Shown here piece by piece: positions 16,176 to 25,401 of a stretch of DNA of 64,000 nucleotides. Numbering within the stretch: position 1 is the first letter of the stretch; each line of letters begins with the position of its first letter. Source of the stretch: Pseudomonas soli (GTDB lineage: Bacteria; Pseudomonadota; Gammaproteobacteria; Pseudomonadales; Pseudomonadaceae); assembly GCF_900110655.1 (NCBI RefSeq), contig NZ_FOEQ01000003.1:496001-560000 (forward strand), read 5' to 3'. The position numbers and the translations under genes were made by a program. The notes under the pieces were generated by a model. It saw nothing but the letters and a program-made list of their open reading frames with translations. It did no database searches and had not been told where the DNA came from.

Positions 16176-16260
16176 CGCCACCCTCCCTCTACAGCCGTAA
16201 ACGTCTCTGTCTGGCGCCGATGCCTGTGCGCTCGGCCGCTGTCGCCCATGGGAGGGCACC

Positions 16261-16620
16261 ATGCGTTCCTGGATCTACCTGATTGTCGCCATCACCTTCG
16301 AGGTGATCGGCACGGCGTCGATGAAACTCGCCGCCACTCATTTCCCCTTGATGGGGCATGCCGTCATGTACGTCATGATCTGTCTGTCGTATTTCTTCCT
16401 GGCCCTGGCGGTCAAGCGCGTGCCGGTGGGTGTGGCCTACGCGCTGTGGGAAGGGTTCGGCATCGTGCTGATCACCTTGATCAGTGTGCTCTGGCTCGGT
16501 GAAAGCCTGGGCTGGACCAAGGCCCTGGGCCTGGCGGTGATGATCGCTGGCATCCTGCTGGTAAAGGCCGGTACCCGCGCCAAGTCCGTCGAGCGTGAAG
16601 GGGAGGTCGTGCCATGTTGA
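16261..16620 (+). CDS. mdtJ: SMR-family transporter subunit, MdtJ-like
   Basis: This 119-residue inner-membrane protein has four helices, with the membrane-embedded Glu in [20 protein letters not shown] and the family motif [20 protein letters not shown]. The MdtJ/MdtI heterodimer of E. coli exports spermidine. The start has GGGAGGG upstream. Its stop overlaps the start of the second SMR gene by seven bases. The pair could instead export other cationic compounds. Confidence 0.85.
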   Translation: MRSWIYLIVAITFEVIGTASMKLAATHFPLMGHAVMYVMICLSYFFLALAVKRVPVGVAYALWEGFGIVLITLISVLWLGESLGWTKALGLAVMIAGILLVKAGTRAKSVEREGEVVPC

Positions 16621-16931
16621 TTCCATTTGCCTGGCTGGGCCTGGCCATCGGGCTGGAGGTACTGGCCAACCTGCTGCTCAAGTATTCCGACGGTTTCCGC
16701 CGCAAGGGCCTGGGCCTGGCCTCGATCCTCTGCGTGCTGGCGGCGTTCACCGCGCTGGCGCAGGCGGTGAAGGACATCGACCTGTCGCTGGCCTACGCCA
16801 TCTGGGGCGGCTTTGGCATCCTTGCCACCGTGGCCATGGGCTGGGCCTTGTTCGGTCAGCGTCTGGCCGGGCGTGGTTGGTTGGGTCTTGCGTTGCTGCT
16901 GGTAGGCATGGGCTTGCTCAAACTGGCTTGA
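16614..16931 (+). CDS. mdtI: SMR-family transporter subunit, MdtI-like
   Basis: This 105-residue protein has four transmembrane helices, the conserved Glu in [20 protein letters not shown] and the SMR signature [20 protein letters not shown]. It overlaps mdtJ and is therefore translationally coupled, as expected for an obligate heterodimer. No terminator is evident in the 225 bp that follow, which hold no gene. Confidence 0.85.
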   Translation: MLIPFAWLGLAIGLEVLANLLLKYSDGFRRKGLGLASILCVLAAFTALAQAVKDIDLSLAYAIWGGFGILATVAMGWALFGQRLAGRGWLGLALLLVGMGLLKLA

Positions 16932-17156
16932 CAACTGCCCTTCCAAAGCGCTTGGCAAAATTGCTTATGCACAAGTGGCATTGGCCGCTTGCGCGAAAGG
17001 CATGCCGATAGGAGCTACCACCGGTCTTTGCGCAAAGGCCTGTTTTTACTGGCTTTGAGGCCCACGACGGAATAAGCAAAGCAGCGCAAATAGCCCAAGG
17101 ATCCAAGATTTCGTGATTTTCATCACAAGCTTGTACACAGAGTTATCCACAGGCTG

Positions 17157-18380
17157 TCAACCGCGCTGCGGCGTTGCGTCGCGCTCACCCAGCAGCAACA
17201 GGTTGCGCGGGGTCAGCGGGTAATCGCAGAACACGCCTAGCCGTACCGAATAGCCTTGCTCCTGCAGGAACAGGGCGCGATCGAGCACCAGCCACATCTC
17301 CAGTGGGCGGCGGAACAGGTTGCGTACCTGTTCGAGGTTGCGTACCTCGGCCAGGCGTTGCTGGCCGGCTGCCTCCAGGGCAACCCAGTCGGGTTGGCCG
17401 TTGATCGTCAGTTGCTTGAGCTCGGCCAGGTCGCGACAGTAATGCTCGAAAGGTTTTGCCAGCCAACTGACCGGCAGCGAAGGGGTGGGCAGGTATTCGT
17501 CCACGTCCCGTTGTTGGCGCTGCAGCAGGTCGAACCCGAGGCGGCGGGCCATGGACTGGTCGCGCTGGCGGCGGGTGCGCTGGCTGGAGGTGACCGCTTC
17601 GCTCAGCGGCAGGCCCAGGTCGTCCTGGGTCAATGCCAGGGCCGAGGCCTGGGCGGCGCCGGAGAGCGGCTGATAGCGCTTGCCCTGGATGCGGTTGTAG
17701 CAGCAGGGCGCGACGGCGATCTGTCGGCACCCTTGCTCGCTTGCCAGTTGCAGCAGCCGCACATGCAGATCGCCGCAGGCGTGCAGGGCGACCGCGCTCT
17801 TGCCGCCATCCAGATGCCGGGCGCTGTCCATGGCCATGACGTCCTGCTGGACATGGGTGGCAGCCAGGTGGTGATGCTCGCTCAGGGCCTTGCCGGCGCT
17901 GACCAGCTCGGCGTCGTACTCCAGGCAGGTCAGCTGCTGGCCGGGTTGCAGCAGGCGCCTGCCCAGGTGGCCTTTGCCAGAGCACCAGTCGAGCCAGTGC
18001 CGCGCAGGCTGGCTGAACGCCAGGCGGCGGCTGAAGGCTTCGATCTGCTGCCACTTGCGGCCGGGGACGTTGACGTCGAGACGGTGCGCGGCGGGGTGCA
18101 GGCCGGCATCGGGCAGCTCGCCGACGACGGACAGTGCCTGCGCCTGTGCGGCCAGTTGTGGAAATGGGGCCGGGGCTGCAGGTTGCTCGGGGGCTTCGGC
18201 TTGCTCAAGGGTACGTTGGCGCAGCCAGCAGGACAGCTCGGTGTGTTCGTCTTCCCAATCCAGGCGCAAGTGGTTGAACGGGCGCGGGCGCCACAGTTGT
18301 TGGTGCTGCAGCAGGAAATGGTCGAGGGCCTGGAAGCGCTCGAGCAGGTGCTGGTCGTGGAGGTAAGGCGTGGTCGGCAT
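17157..18380 (-). CDS. SAM-dependent methyltransferase (class I, GSTCD-like)
   Basis: In this 407-residue protein the Rossmann methyltransferase core begins at WLDWCSGKGHLGRRLL (SAM motif I, about 150), then CLEYDAELVSAGKAL, VALHACGDLHVRLLQ and IAVAPCCYNRIQGKRYQPLS. The APCCYN motif is typical of the Methyltransf_32-like group. The substrate is unknown. It follows the amino-acid permease gene on the same strand by 59 bp and may be in that operon. The N-terminal 110 residues are a less conserved, Gln/Ala-rich extension. Confidence 0.8.
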   Translation of the reverse strand: MPTTPYLHDQHLLERFQALDHFLLQHQQLWRPRPFNHLRLDWEDEHTELSCWLRQRTLEQAEAPEQPAAPAPFPQLAAQAQALSVVGELPDAGLHPAAHRLDVNVPGRKWQQIEAFSRRLAFSQPARHWLDWCSGKGHLGRRLLQPGQQLTCLEYDAELVSAGKALSEHHHLAATHVQQDVMAMDSARHLDGGKSAVALHACGDLHVRLLQLASEQGCRQIAVAPCCYNRIQGKRYQPLSGAAQASALALTQDDLGLPLSEAVTSSQRTRRQRDQSMARRLGFDLLQRQQRDVDEYLPTPSLPVSWLAKPFEHYCRDLAELKQLTINGQPDWVALEAAGQQRLAEVRNLEQVRNLFRRPLEMWLVLDRALFLQEQGYSVRLGVFCDYPLTPRNLLLLGERDATPQRG

Positions 18381-18439
18381 GCAGGCACCGCAGCGCTATC
18401 AATAGGGGCCGCCAAGCGGCCCCGATGGTATTTACAGCC

Positions 18440-19129
18440 TCAACGCCCTTGGCAGGCATCCACGCGCAGCCAGCGCTCCAACAGCTTGAAGCCTTGCACC
18501 AGCACGAACGAGATCAGCAGGTAGAACACCCCGGCGGCAAAGAAGATTTCCACCGGCAGGTAGGTGCGGGCAATGATGGTCCGTGCCATGCCGGTCAATT
18601 CAAGCAAGGTCACGGTACTGGCCAGGGCACTGGCCTTGAGCATCAGGATCACTTCGTTGCTGTAGGCCGGCAGGCCGATGCGCGCGGCGCGCGGCAGCAT
18701 GATGTAGAGCAGCGTCTTGCCCCGCGACATGCCCAGTGCTCGGGCCGCTTCGATCTCGCCCTTGGGGATCGCCTGCAAGGCACCGCGCAGGATCTCGGCG
18801 ATATAGGCGGCGGTGTGCAGGGTCATGGTCAGCACCGTGCACCAGAACGGATCGCGCAGGTACGGCCACAGCGAGCTGTTGCGCACCACGTCGAACTGGG
18901 CCAGGCCGTAGTACACCAGGAACAGCTGCACCAGCAGCGGCGTGCCGCGGAAGAAGAAGATGTAACCGAAGGGCAGGGCGCGCACATACCAGTGTCGCGA
19001 CGAGCGCGCCACGCCCAGTGGAATGGCCAGGATCAGGCCAGCGATGACGGCGATGGCTACCAGTTCCAGGGTCAGGGTGGCACCCTGGGCCAGGCGTGGC
19101 AGCCACTTGATGATGACTTCCCAGTTCAT
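18440..19129 (-). CDS. Polar amino-acid ABC transporter permease (HisM/AotM-like)
   Basis: This 229-residue integral membrane protein has about five helices and the permease-ATPase contact loop EIEAARALGMSRGKTLLYIM. RGTPLLVQLFLVYYGL is typical of the HisM subunit. Together with the HisQ-like partner one base away, it forms the channel for basic amino acids. It is last of the four transporter genes (ATPase, binding protein, Q, M). Confidence 0.92.
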   Translation of the reverse strand: MNWEVIIKWLPRLAQGATLTLELVAIAVIAGLILAIPLGVARSSRHWYVRALPFGYIFFFRGTPLLVQLFLVYYGLAQFDVVRNSSLWPYLRDPFWCTVLTMTLHTAAYIAEILRGALQAIPKGEIEAARALGMSRGKTLLYIMLPRAARIGLPAYSNEVILMLKASALASTVTLLELTGMARTIIARTYLPVEIFFAAGVFYLLISFVLVQGFKLLERWLRVDACQGR

Positions 19130-19822
19130 TTATTCGGCCCTCATGAAGCCGCGAGCGGCGCGCTTTTCCAGGAAGTGCATGCCGGTCATGGCAATCACGG
19201 TCAGGCCCAGGTATATGCAGGCGGCCACGGCGTAGAAGGTGAACGGCTCCTTGGTGACGGTCACGCCGATCTGCGCGTGGCGCATGATCTCTTCCAGGCC
19301 GATCACCGACACCAGCGCAGTGTCCTTCATCAGGATCATGAACAGGTTGCCCAGGCCCGGCAGGGCGATGCGCCACATCTGCGGGAGGATGATCCGTGAC
19401 AGGATACGGCCCTTGGACAGACCAAGGGCCAGGCCCGCTTCACGATGCCCCTTGGGGATGGCCAGGATCGCGCCGCGGAATACTTCCGTGGCGTAGGCGC
19501 CGAAGCACAGGCCGAGGGCGATCACGCCAGCGGTGAAGGCACTGAGCTCCAGGCCAGGCATGTTCAGCAGTTCGCCAAGGCTGTTCATCAGCCCGACGGT
19601 GCCGAAATAGATGAGCAGCACCCAGAGCAGTTCGGGTACGCCGCGTACCAGTGTGGAATAAGTGCCGCCAAGCCATTGCAAGGGCTTGACCGGCGAGGTC
19701 TTGGCCAGGGCGCCGAGCAGGCCCAGGACCAGCCCCAGCAGCAAGGCGCAGAGCGCCAGTTTTACGGTCATCAGGGTACCGGCCATCATGGCCGGGCCGA
19801 ATCCGTGCAGGTCGATATTCAT
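19130..19822 (-). CDS. Polar amino-acid ABC transporter permease (HisQ/AotQ-like)
   Basis: This 230-residue permease contains YSTLVRGVPELLWVLLIYFG and the coupling loop IPKGHREAGLALGLSKGRIL. It abuts the HisM-like gene, its stop at 19130 lying right beside that gene's start at 19129. The pair is typical of arginine/ornithine/lysine/histidine importers in the HisJQMP family. Confidence 0.92.
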   Translation of the reverse strand: MNIDLHGFGPAMMAGTLMTVKLALCALLLGLVLGLLGALAKTSPVKPLQWLGGTYSTLVRGVPELLWVLLIYFGTVGLMNSLGELLNMPGLELSAFTAGVIALGLCFGAYATEVFRGAILAIPKGHREAGLALGLSKGRILSRIILPQMWRIALPGLGNLFMILMKDTALVSVIGLEEIMRHAQIGVTVTKEPFTFYAVAACIYLGLTVIAMTGMHFLEKRAARGFMRAE

Positions 19823-19879
19823 GGGTAAGTTTGTTCAAGGGACAGGCACCGCCAAGGCGGCGATGCCTGTCGGGGCGAA

Positions 19880-20641
19880 TCAATAGATGCTGAACGGGAA
19901 GTACTTGTCGTTGATCTTCTTGTAGGTACCGTCGGCGACGATTTCCTTCAGTGCGGCATTGAGCTTGTTACGCAGCTCGTTGTCGCCTTTGCGTACTGCG
20001 ATGCCGACCTTGTCGCTTTCGTTCACCGGGTCGCCTTTGAACTCGTAGTTCTTGCCGGCTTCGGATTTCAGCCAGTCGTAGTTGGCGTACTTGTCGGCGA
20101 GGATGGCGTCGACGCGGCCGGAGGTCAGGTCCAGGTAGGCGTTTTCCTGGCCGTCATACAGATTGACCTTGAATTTGCCGTCCATACCGCCGTGATCGTC
20201 CAGCCAGGTAGCGGCCTGGGTGGCGCGCTGGGTGCCAATGGTCTTGCCTTCGAGCGATTTGTCGTCTGTCTTGAAGTCGACGTTCTTCGGCGCGATGAAC
20301 TGCTGCTTGTTCGAATAGTACGGGTCGGTGAAGTCCACGGCCTGCTTGCGCTCGTCGGTGATCGACAGCGAGGAGACGATGAAGTCGAACTTCTTGGCGT
20401 TCAGGGCGGGGATGATGCCGTCCCAGTCGGAGGTGACCACTTCGCATTCGACCTTCATCTTGGCGCACAGGGCGTCGCCGATGTCTTTGTCGAAGCCCAC
20501 GACCTGGCCGCTGGCATCTTTGTTGTTGAACGGCGGGTAGGCAGCCTCGATGCCCATTTTCAGTTTCTCGGCTGCCATGGCATTGGCCGAGAACACCAGG
20601 GTGGCGGCAGCGGCCAGGAGGACTTTCTTATAGGTCTGCAT
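19880..20641 (-). CDS. Periplasmic basic amino-acid-binding protein (HisJ/ArgT/AotJ-like)
   Basis: The 253-residue protein starts MQTYKKVLLAAAATLVFSAN with a cleavable signal ending AMA. The mature part has LKMGIEAAYPPFNNKDASG, GFDKDIGDALCAKM, and DFIVSSLSITDERKQAVDFT, a classic cluster-3 solute-binding protein for cationic amino acids. Longer in-frame starts exist upstream but would place residues before the signal peptide and overlap the ATPase gene. It delivers substrate to the adjacent permeases. Confidence 0.93.
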   Translation of the reverse strand: MQTYKKVLLAAAATLVFSANAMAAEKLKMGIEAAYPPFNNKDASGQVVGFDKDIGDALCAKMKVECEVVTSDWDGIIPALNAKKFDFIVSSLSITDERKQAVDFTDPYYSNKQQFIAPKNVDFKTDDKSLEGKTIGTQRATQAATWLDDHGGMDGKFKVNLYDGQENAYLDLTSGRVDAILADKYANYDWLKSEAGKNYEFKGDPVNESDKVGIAVRKGDNELRNKLNAALKEIVADGTYKKINDKYFPFSIY

Positions 20642-20654
20642 TCGTGTTGCTCCG

Positions 20655-21428
20655 TTAGCGGTGGCTGGACATGAATTGCTTGCAACGCGCCGAGGTCGGG
20701 TTTTCGAAGACCTGCTGCGGCGATCCTTGCTCTTCGACCAGGCCCTGGTGCAGGAAGACCACTTCACTGGACACCTGGCGGGCAAAGTTCATCTCGTGCG
20801 TCACCAGCAGCATGGTACGGCCTTCTTCGGCCAGGGCGCGGATGACGTTAAGCACTTCCTGGACCATCTCCGGATCGAGCGCCGAGGTTGGCTCGTCGAA
20901 CAGGATGACCTTGGGCTTCATGGCCAGGGTACGGGCGATGGCGGCACGTTGTTGCTGGCCACCGGAAAGCTGGGCAGGGTAGCTGTGGCGCTTGTCGAAG
21001 ATGCCGACCTTGTTCAGCAGCGCCTCGGCATGCTCGATGGCCTCGGCCTTGCTCTGGCCGAGCACGCGGCGCGGCGCCTCGATGATGTTGTCGAGGATCG
21101 ACATGTGCGGCCACAGGTTGAAATTCTGGAAGACAAAGCCGATCTCGCTGCGCAGGCGGTTGATCTGGCGGTTGTCGGCGGCGATCAGGTCGCCGTTTTT
21201 CTGCGCCTTGAGCTTGAGGGCTTCACCGGCGACCAGGATCTCGCCCTGGTGCGGGTTCTCCAGCAGATTGATGCAGCGCAGCAGGGTGGACTTGCCAGAG
21301 CCGGACGAGCCGAGGATGGAGATCACGTCACCGTCGCGCGCGGTCAGCGAAATGCCCTTGAGAATTTCCTGCTCGCCATAGCGTTTGTGCAGGTTGCGGA
21401 TTTCCAGCGCGGGCGTGGCCTGAGCCAT
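20655..21428 (-). CDS. Amino-acid ABC transporter ATPase (HisP/AotP-like)
   Basis: This 257-residue ATPase has Walker A GSSGSGKST, Q-loop FVFQNFNLWPHM, signature LSGGQQQRAAIARTLA, Walker B KVILFDEPTSALDPE and switch His in LLVTHEMNFA. It is the first gene of the operon ATPase, binding protein, HisQ, HisM. It provides energy for uptake at the cytoplasmic face. This order, followed by gabP, recalls P. putida PP_0280-PP_0284 from memory. Confidence 0.94.
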   Translation of the reverse strand: MAQATPALEIRNLHKRYGEQEILKGISLTARDGDVISILGSSGSGKSTLLRCINLLENPHQGEILVAGEALKLKAQKNGDLIAADNRQINRLRSEIGFVFQNFNLWPHMSILDNIIEAPRRVLGQSKAEAIEHAEALLNKVGIFDKRHSYPAQLSGGQQQRAAIARTLAMKPKVILFDEPTSALDPEMVQEVLNVIRALAEEGRTMLLVTHEMNFARQVSSEVVFLHQGLVEEQGSPQQVFENPTSARCKQFMSSHR

Positions 21429-22034
21429 TTGCGGTCCTCATGTGTTCGGGTGCGTTCCCAGCTGTTGGCGGCCTTCCTGGCGAGCGCCACGCTAGCATAG
21501 CGGCGCAACGGCGGCCAACCGGGTCGCGGGGTGCTCGGGTCGCTGGTGGGACAGTTTGTCGCATCGCTGCAGTGGACTGTCGCCAGGATGTCCGCAATAG
21601 CGTTTTGCCCAGCACCGGAGCCTTGATGAAAAAAGGCGCGATGGTGCCAGCTTTGGCCCGGTCTGGGAAGCCGTTTTTAGCCGGGTGGCACTGTGTCGCG
21701 GACTTGACGGGGGCAAGGTTGCGCCTGTTGGTTGCGCTTTCTGATGCGCAGAATTCGTGCACAGGTGTTACCCAGGAGCACCTTTGGTGCGTTTGTAAGT
21801 GGGTATTTCAGTAATCCAGACTTGGCATGGGGTTTTGGTGGCCTTTCGGTCAAAGCTTGGCACAATGCCCTGCAAGCCGCGCCGTTATTGGTGGCAGAAA
21901 CATTTCAGACGAAAGTCATTCTCAGGTGGCCCGCTTATTGCCCTCTGGAAACCACTGAATGCGGCGACGCCTATCCACACCTCGGCGCGCTGGCCAGTCA
22001 TTCGTGTAGTCCACCTCCTTACAAAGGTAGTTTT
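21429..22034. other. Divergent intergenic region, transporter operon / gabP
   Basis: These 606 bp hold no supported gene; an in-frame extension upstream of gabP has no ribosome site. The only regulatory candidate is a sigma-54-like element at 21857-21874. Confidence 0.6.
21857..21874 (+). promoter_or_regulatory. Candidate sigma-54 promoter for gabP
   Basis: TTGGCACAATGCCCTGCA has the GG and GC doublets 12 bases apart and matches most of the TGGCAC-N5-TTGCA consensus. It lies 160 bp before the gabP ATG. Nitrogen- or CbrB-linked control of an amino-acid permease would be sensible, but the match is not perfect. Confidence 0.4.
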
Positions 22035-23420
22035 ATGAGCGGTAACAATTCCAATGACCTCGCTCAGGGGCTCAAGCAACGGCATGTGACCATGCTGTCC
22101 ATCGCCGGCGTGATCGGCGCAGGGCTGTTCGTCGGCTCCGGCCACGCCATCGCCGCCGCCGGCCCCGCCGTGCTGCTGGCCTACGCCGCGGCCGGTACCC
22201 TGGTCGTGCTGGTGATGCGCATGCTCGGCGAAATGGCCGTCGCCTCGCCTGACACCGGTTCCTTCTCCACCTACGCCGACCGCGCCATCGGGCGCTGGGC
22301 CGGTTTCACCATCGGCTGGCTGTACTGGTGGTTCTGGGTGCTGGTGATTCCGCTGGAGGCCAACGCCGCCGCCGCCATCCTGCATGCCTGGTTCCCCTCG
22401 GTGGACCTGTGGGCGTTCTCGTTGATCATTACCCTGGCGCTGACCATCACCAACCTGTTCAGCGTGAAGAACTATGGTGAGTTCGAATTCTGGTTCGCCC
22501 TGCTCAAGGTGCTGGCGATCATCGGCTTCATCGTCGTCGGTTGCGCGGCCATGTTCGGCATGGTGCCGAGCAGCCAGATCAGCGGCGTCAGCCACCTGTT
22601 CGACACCCAGGGCTTCATGCCCAATGGCCTGGGCGCGGTGCTGGCCGCCATGCTGACCACCATGTTCTCGTTCATGGGGACCGAGATCGTCACCATCGCC
22701 GCCGCCGAATCGAAGGATCCGGGCAAGCAGATCAGCCGCGCCACCAACTCGGTGATCTGGCGTATCTGCCTGTTCTACCTGGTGTCGATCTTCCTGGTCG
22801 TGGCCATGGTGCCGTGGAACGATCCGGCCCTGGCCGAGAAAGGTTCCTACCAGACTGTCCTCAGCCTGATCGGCGTGCCGAACGCCAAGCTGATCGTCGA
22901 CATCGTCGTGCTGATCGCCGTGACCAGCTGCCTGAACTCGGCGCTGTACACCTCTTCGCGCATGCTCTTCTCCCTGAGCAAGCGTGGCGACGCCCCGGCG
23001 GTTGCCCAGCGCACCACCAAGGCCGGCACCCCGCACTGGGCTGTGCTGTTGTCCACCGCCGCAGCCTTCCTGTGTGTGTTCGCCAACTTCCTGGCCCCGG
23101 CCGCGGTGTTCGAGTTCCTGCTGGCCAGCTCCGGCGCCATCGCCCTGCTGGTGTATCTGGTGATCGCCGTGTCGCAACTGCGCATGCGCAGCCAGCGTGA
23201 AGCCAAGGGCGAGAAGATCTCGTTCAAGATGTGGATGTTCCCCGGCCTGACCTGGGCGACCATCGCCTTCATCATCGCCGTGCTGGCGGTGATGGCGCTG
23301 CGCGAGGATCACCGTGCCGAGATCATCGCCACGGCAATCCTGAGCATTGGTGTGGTGGCAGCTGGTCTGCTGGTGCACCGCAAGCGTGGCGCTGCTGCGC
23401 GTGTGGCGTTGGATAGCTGA
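22035..23420 (+). CDS. gabP: GABA permease (APC superfamily)
   Basis: This 461-residue inner-membrane amino-acid permease has about twelve helices. N-terminal features typical of the AAT family are LAQGLKQRHVTMLSIAGVIG, AGLFVGSGHAI and GEMAVASPDTGSFSTYADRA. KNYGEFEFWFALLKV and GTEIVTIAAAESKDP are further family motifs. I use ATG 22035 (AAAGGTAG upstream) instead of a much longer open frame, since alignable sequence starts there. It is predicted to carry GABA or related amino acids by proton symport. A strong terminator follows. Confidence 0.88.
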   Translation: MSGNNSNDLAQGLKQRHVTMLSIAGVIGAGLFVGSGHAIAAAGPAVLLAYAAAGTLVVLVMRMLGEMAVASPDTGSFSTYADRAIGRWAGFTIGWLYWWFWVLVIPLEANAAAAILHAWFPSVDLWAFSLIITLALTITNLFSVKNYGEFEFWFALLKVLAIIGFIVVGCAAMFGMVPSSQISGVSHLFDTQGFMPNGLGAVLAAMLTTMFSFMGTEIVTIAAAESKDPGKQISRATNSVIWRICLFYLVSIFLVVAMVPWNDPALAEKGSYQTVLSLIGVPNAKLIVDIVVLIAVTSCLNSALYTSSRMLFSLSKRGDAPAVAQRTTKAGTPHWAVLLSTAAAFLCVFANFLAPAAVFEFLLASSGAIALLVYLVIAVSQLRMRSQREAKGEKISFKMWMFPGLTWATIAFIIAVLAVMALREDHRAEIIATAILSIGVVAAGLLVHRKRGAAARVALDS

Positions 23421-23435
23421 TCCACAAGTGAAATG

Positions 23436-23471
23436 AAAAGGCCGCGTCCTGTGAAGGGCGCGGCCTTTTTT
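23436..23471 (+). terminator. Rho-independent terminator of gabP
   Basis: AAAAGGCCGCG pairs with CGCGGCCTTTT (23436-23446 with 23459-23469), ending in six T. It lies 16 bp after the stop. Confidence 0.88.
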
Positions 23472-23506
23472 GTCTGCACAGGTTTTGGAAGCGGGAGCGG
23501 TTCGAC

Positions 23507-23950
23507 TCAGCCGAACTGCTTCTGCTGTTGCTGCTGCTTGGCCACGACCTCCGAGGCGGTGACATAGGCGTCCTGGAACTCGTCGCTCTCCAGCCAGGCC
23601 ATGGTCGCGTCCTCGTCGGCGCCGTCCAGCCATTTGCGGTAGGCGGTGAACACCAGGACGATATAGTCGGTGGCGTGCTCTTCCTTGTGGCCCTTGAGCA
23701 CCAGTGCCAGCAGTGGATCGACCAGGAACACCGAGATCATCGGCACCAGACCGTTTGCCTGGGCTTCCTTCATCTTTTCGAACAGACTGTCGTAGCTGCC
23801 CGATTCCATGGCCTTGTTGAACACCTGCTCGACACTGGCGCTGTCGCCGGCGCTGGCCTTGACCGCCTGGCCGCTGCGCACCATGCGGTTCTGCTTGGCC
23901 TTGGTGGCGGCGCGCTTGGCGCGTTTCTGTTGCTTGGTGCTGGTGGCCAT
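23507..23950 (-). CDS. Conserved hypothetical protein, basic N-terminus
   Basis: The 147-residue product starts at MATSTKQQKRAKRAATKAKQ, a strongly basic segment. A helical region follows (VEQVFNKAMESGSYDSLFEK, LVDPLLALVLKGHKEEHATD), and it ends in a glutamine tract (KQQQQQKQFG). I know no domain for it. The basic tail suggests nucleic acid or ribosome association, but that is a guess. It shares orientation with ppk2, which lies about 90 bp upstream. Confidence 0.75.
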   Translation of the reverse strand: MATSTKQQKRAKRAATKAKQNRMVRSGQAVKASAGDSASVEQVFNKAMESGSYDSLFEKMKEAQANGLVPMISVFLVDPLLALVLKGHKEEHATDYIVLVFTAYRKWLDGADEDATMAWLESDEFQDAYVTASEVVAKQQQQQKQFG

Positions 23951-24015
23951 GGGTGGATCCTTGGGATGACTGGTAAAGGCGCGTATTGAAGCGTAGTTGC
24001 GCGAGAAACCCAAGA

Positions 24016-24030
24016 GGCCGCCTAGCGGCC
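24016..24030 (-). terminator. Possible terminator after ppk2
   Basis: GGCCGC-CTA-GCGGCC forms a short stem ten bases beyond the ppk2 stop. The U-tract is poor (CTCTTGGGTTT). Confidence 0.4.
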
Positions 24031-24039
24031 CCAAAGTGT

Positions 24040-25050
24040 TCAGCTTACCAGCGCCGCCGGTTCATCCTCTTCGAACCCACGCGAAGCCCGCCCGACCAGC
24101 AACGGATCCGGTGCATGCGCCACGCTGTGGTCCTTGCCTGGATAATCCAGCGAGTGCAGGAAGTGACGAATGCAGTTGATCCGCGCGCGCTTCTTGTCGT
24201 CCGACTTGATCACCGTCCATGGCGCATCGGCCGTGTCGGTATGGAAGAACATCGCTTCCTTGGCAGCGGTGTAGTCCTCCCACTTGTCCAGCGACTTGAT
24301 GTCGATGGGCGAGAGTTTCCAGTGCTTGAGCGGGTCGTCGCGGCGAGAAATGAAACGGCGCAACTGCTCCTCGCGGTTCACCGAGAACCAGAACTTGAAC
24401 AACAGGATGCCACTGTTGCACAGCATGCGTTCGAGGTCAGGTGCCTGGCGCATGAACTCCAGGTATTGCAGCGGCGAGCAGAAGTCCATCACCTTTTCGA
24501 CCCCGGCGCGGTTGTACCAGGAGCGATCAAAGAACACCATTTCACCAGCGGTGGGCAGGTGTTGCACATAACGCTGGAAGTACCACTGGCCCTTTTCCTG
24601 CTCGGAAGGCTTCTCCAGTGCCACGATCCGCGCACCGCGCGGGTTCAGGTGTTCCATGAAGCGTTTGATGGTGCCGCCCTTGCCCGCGGCATCACGGCCC
24701 TCGAACAGTACGACGATGCGCTGGCCGGTTTCCTTCACCCAGTTCTGCACCTTGAGCAGCTCGATCTGCAGGTCGTGCTTGGCCTTCTCGTAGTCCTGGC
24801 GGCGCATGCGCGTACGGTAGGGGTAGCTGGCCGGCAGGCGTGCCGAGGTACTGTCCTCGCTGCTGCCCTTGCGGGCGTTGGCCACTTCCAGGGCGGCGGG
24901 CTGTTGGCTGACCTGGGTAATGGTCTCTGGCGCGGCGGCGCTGGCGACCGGCTTGCGCTGGCGCGGACGACGGGTGCGAGGGCTGGGCTTGACGCTGCTG
25001 CCGGCCTCGGCAGGCGATGGCAGGAGGAGGGTGGCGGATTCTTCGCTCAT
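24040..25050 (-). CDS. ppk2: Polyphosphate kinase 2
   Basis: This 336-residue kinase uses inorganic polyphosphate to phosphorylate nucleoside diphosphates (the reverse direction is also possible). The Walker A motif is GRDAAGKGGTIKRFMEHLNP, the Walker B-like motif is FFDRSWYNRAGVE, and the lid is SRRDDPLKHWKLSPID. A single PPK2 domain (about 95-320) follows an Ala/Pro/Arg-rich N-terminal extension of about 90 residues. The start MSEESATLLL at 25050 has AGGAC before it; upstream frames lack a ribosome site. Subclass (ADP or GDP preference) cannot be settled by eye. Confidence 0.93.
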   Translation of the reverse strand: MSEESATLLLPSPAEAGSSVKPSPRTRRPRQRKPVASAAAPETITQVSQQPAALEVANARKGSSEDSTSARLPASYPYRTRMRRQDYEKAKHDLQIELLKVQNWVKETGQRIVVLFEGRDAAGKGGTIKRFMEHLNPRGARIVALEKPSEQEKGQWYFQRYVQHLPTAGEMVFFDRSWYNRAGVEKVMDFCSPLQYLEFMRQAPDLERMLCNSGILLFKFWFSVNREEQLRRFISRRDDPLKHWKLSPIDIKSLDKWEDYTAAKEAMFFHTDTADAPWTVIKSDDKKRARINCIRHFLHSLDYPGKDHSVAHAPDPLLVGRASRGFEEDEPAALVS

Positions 25051-25165
25051 GGAGGTCCTTGCGGGGTCGTTCGAATGTCCACCTGCCATCCTATGAGCGC
25101 ATGGCAAGTGGCTTTTTGATGTCGATCAACCGGGCATGAAGGAGCTAGAAGAAAAATCGCAGGCA

Positions 25166-25196
25166 ACAAAAAACCCGCACTAGGCGGGTTTCTTGT
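25166..25196 (-). terminator. Terminator of tRNA-Phe
   Basis: On the minus strand AAACCCGC pairs with GCGGGTTT (25171-25178 with 25184-25191), followed by a run of six U. It lies about 45 bp beyond the tRNA 3' end. Confidence 0.85.
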
Positions 25197-25235
25197 GTCG
25201 CTTCGGGTAACTTTGCAACCACCAGAAGCTGAAGG

Positions 25236-25311
25236 TGGTGCCCAGAGACGGAGTCGAACCGCCGACACGAGGATTTTCAATCCTCTGCTCTACCGACTGA
25301 GCTATCTGGGC
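25236..25311 (-). tRNA. tRNA-Phe (anticodon GAA)
   Basis: This 76-nt cloverleaf on the minus strand has acceptor GCCCAGA/TCTGGGC, D-arm GCTCAGTCGGTAGAGC, anticodon arm AGGATTGAAAATCCT with anticodon GAA, T-arm GGTTCGACTC, and an encoded CCA. Confidence 0.97.
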
Positions 25312-25401
25312 GACGGGGTGAATTAAATAGATTTTCTCAGAGGCCGTCAACGACTTTTTCAAAAAAATTTAAATTAATTCCGTCGGTTACGTTTTCTGGG
25401 G

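Noticed and set aside
16100-16260. Guanidine (ykkC-type) riboswitch before SMR genes
   Set aside because: I could not find the paired ACGR loops or the ykkC core in the leader, so there is no support.
21885-23633. 582-codon open frame antisense to gabP
   Set aside because: It mirrors the gabP coding frame, is His/Gly/Gln-rich and lacks any domain or ribosome site; typical GC-rich shadow.
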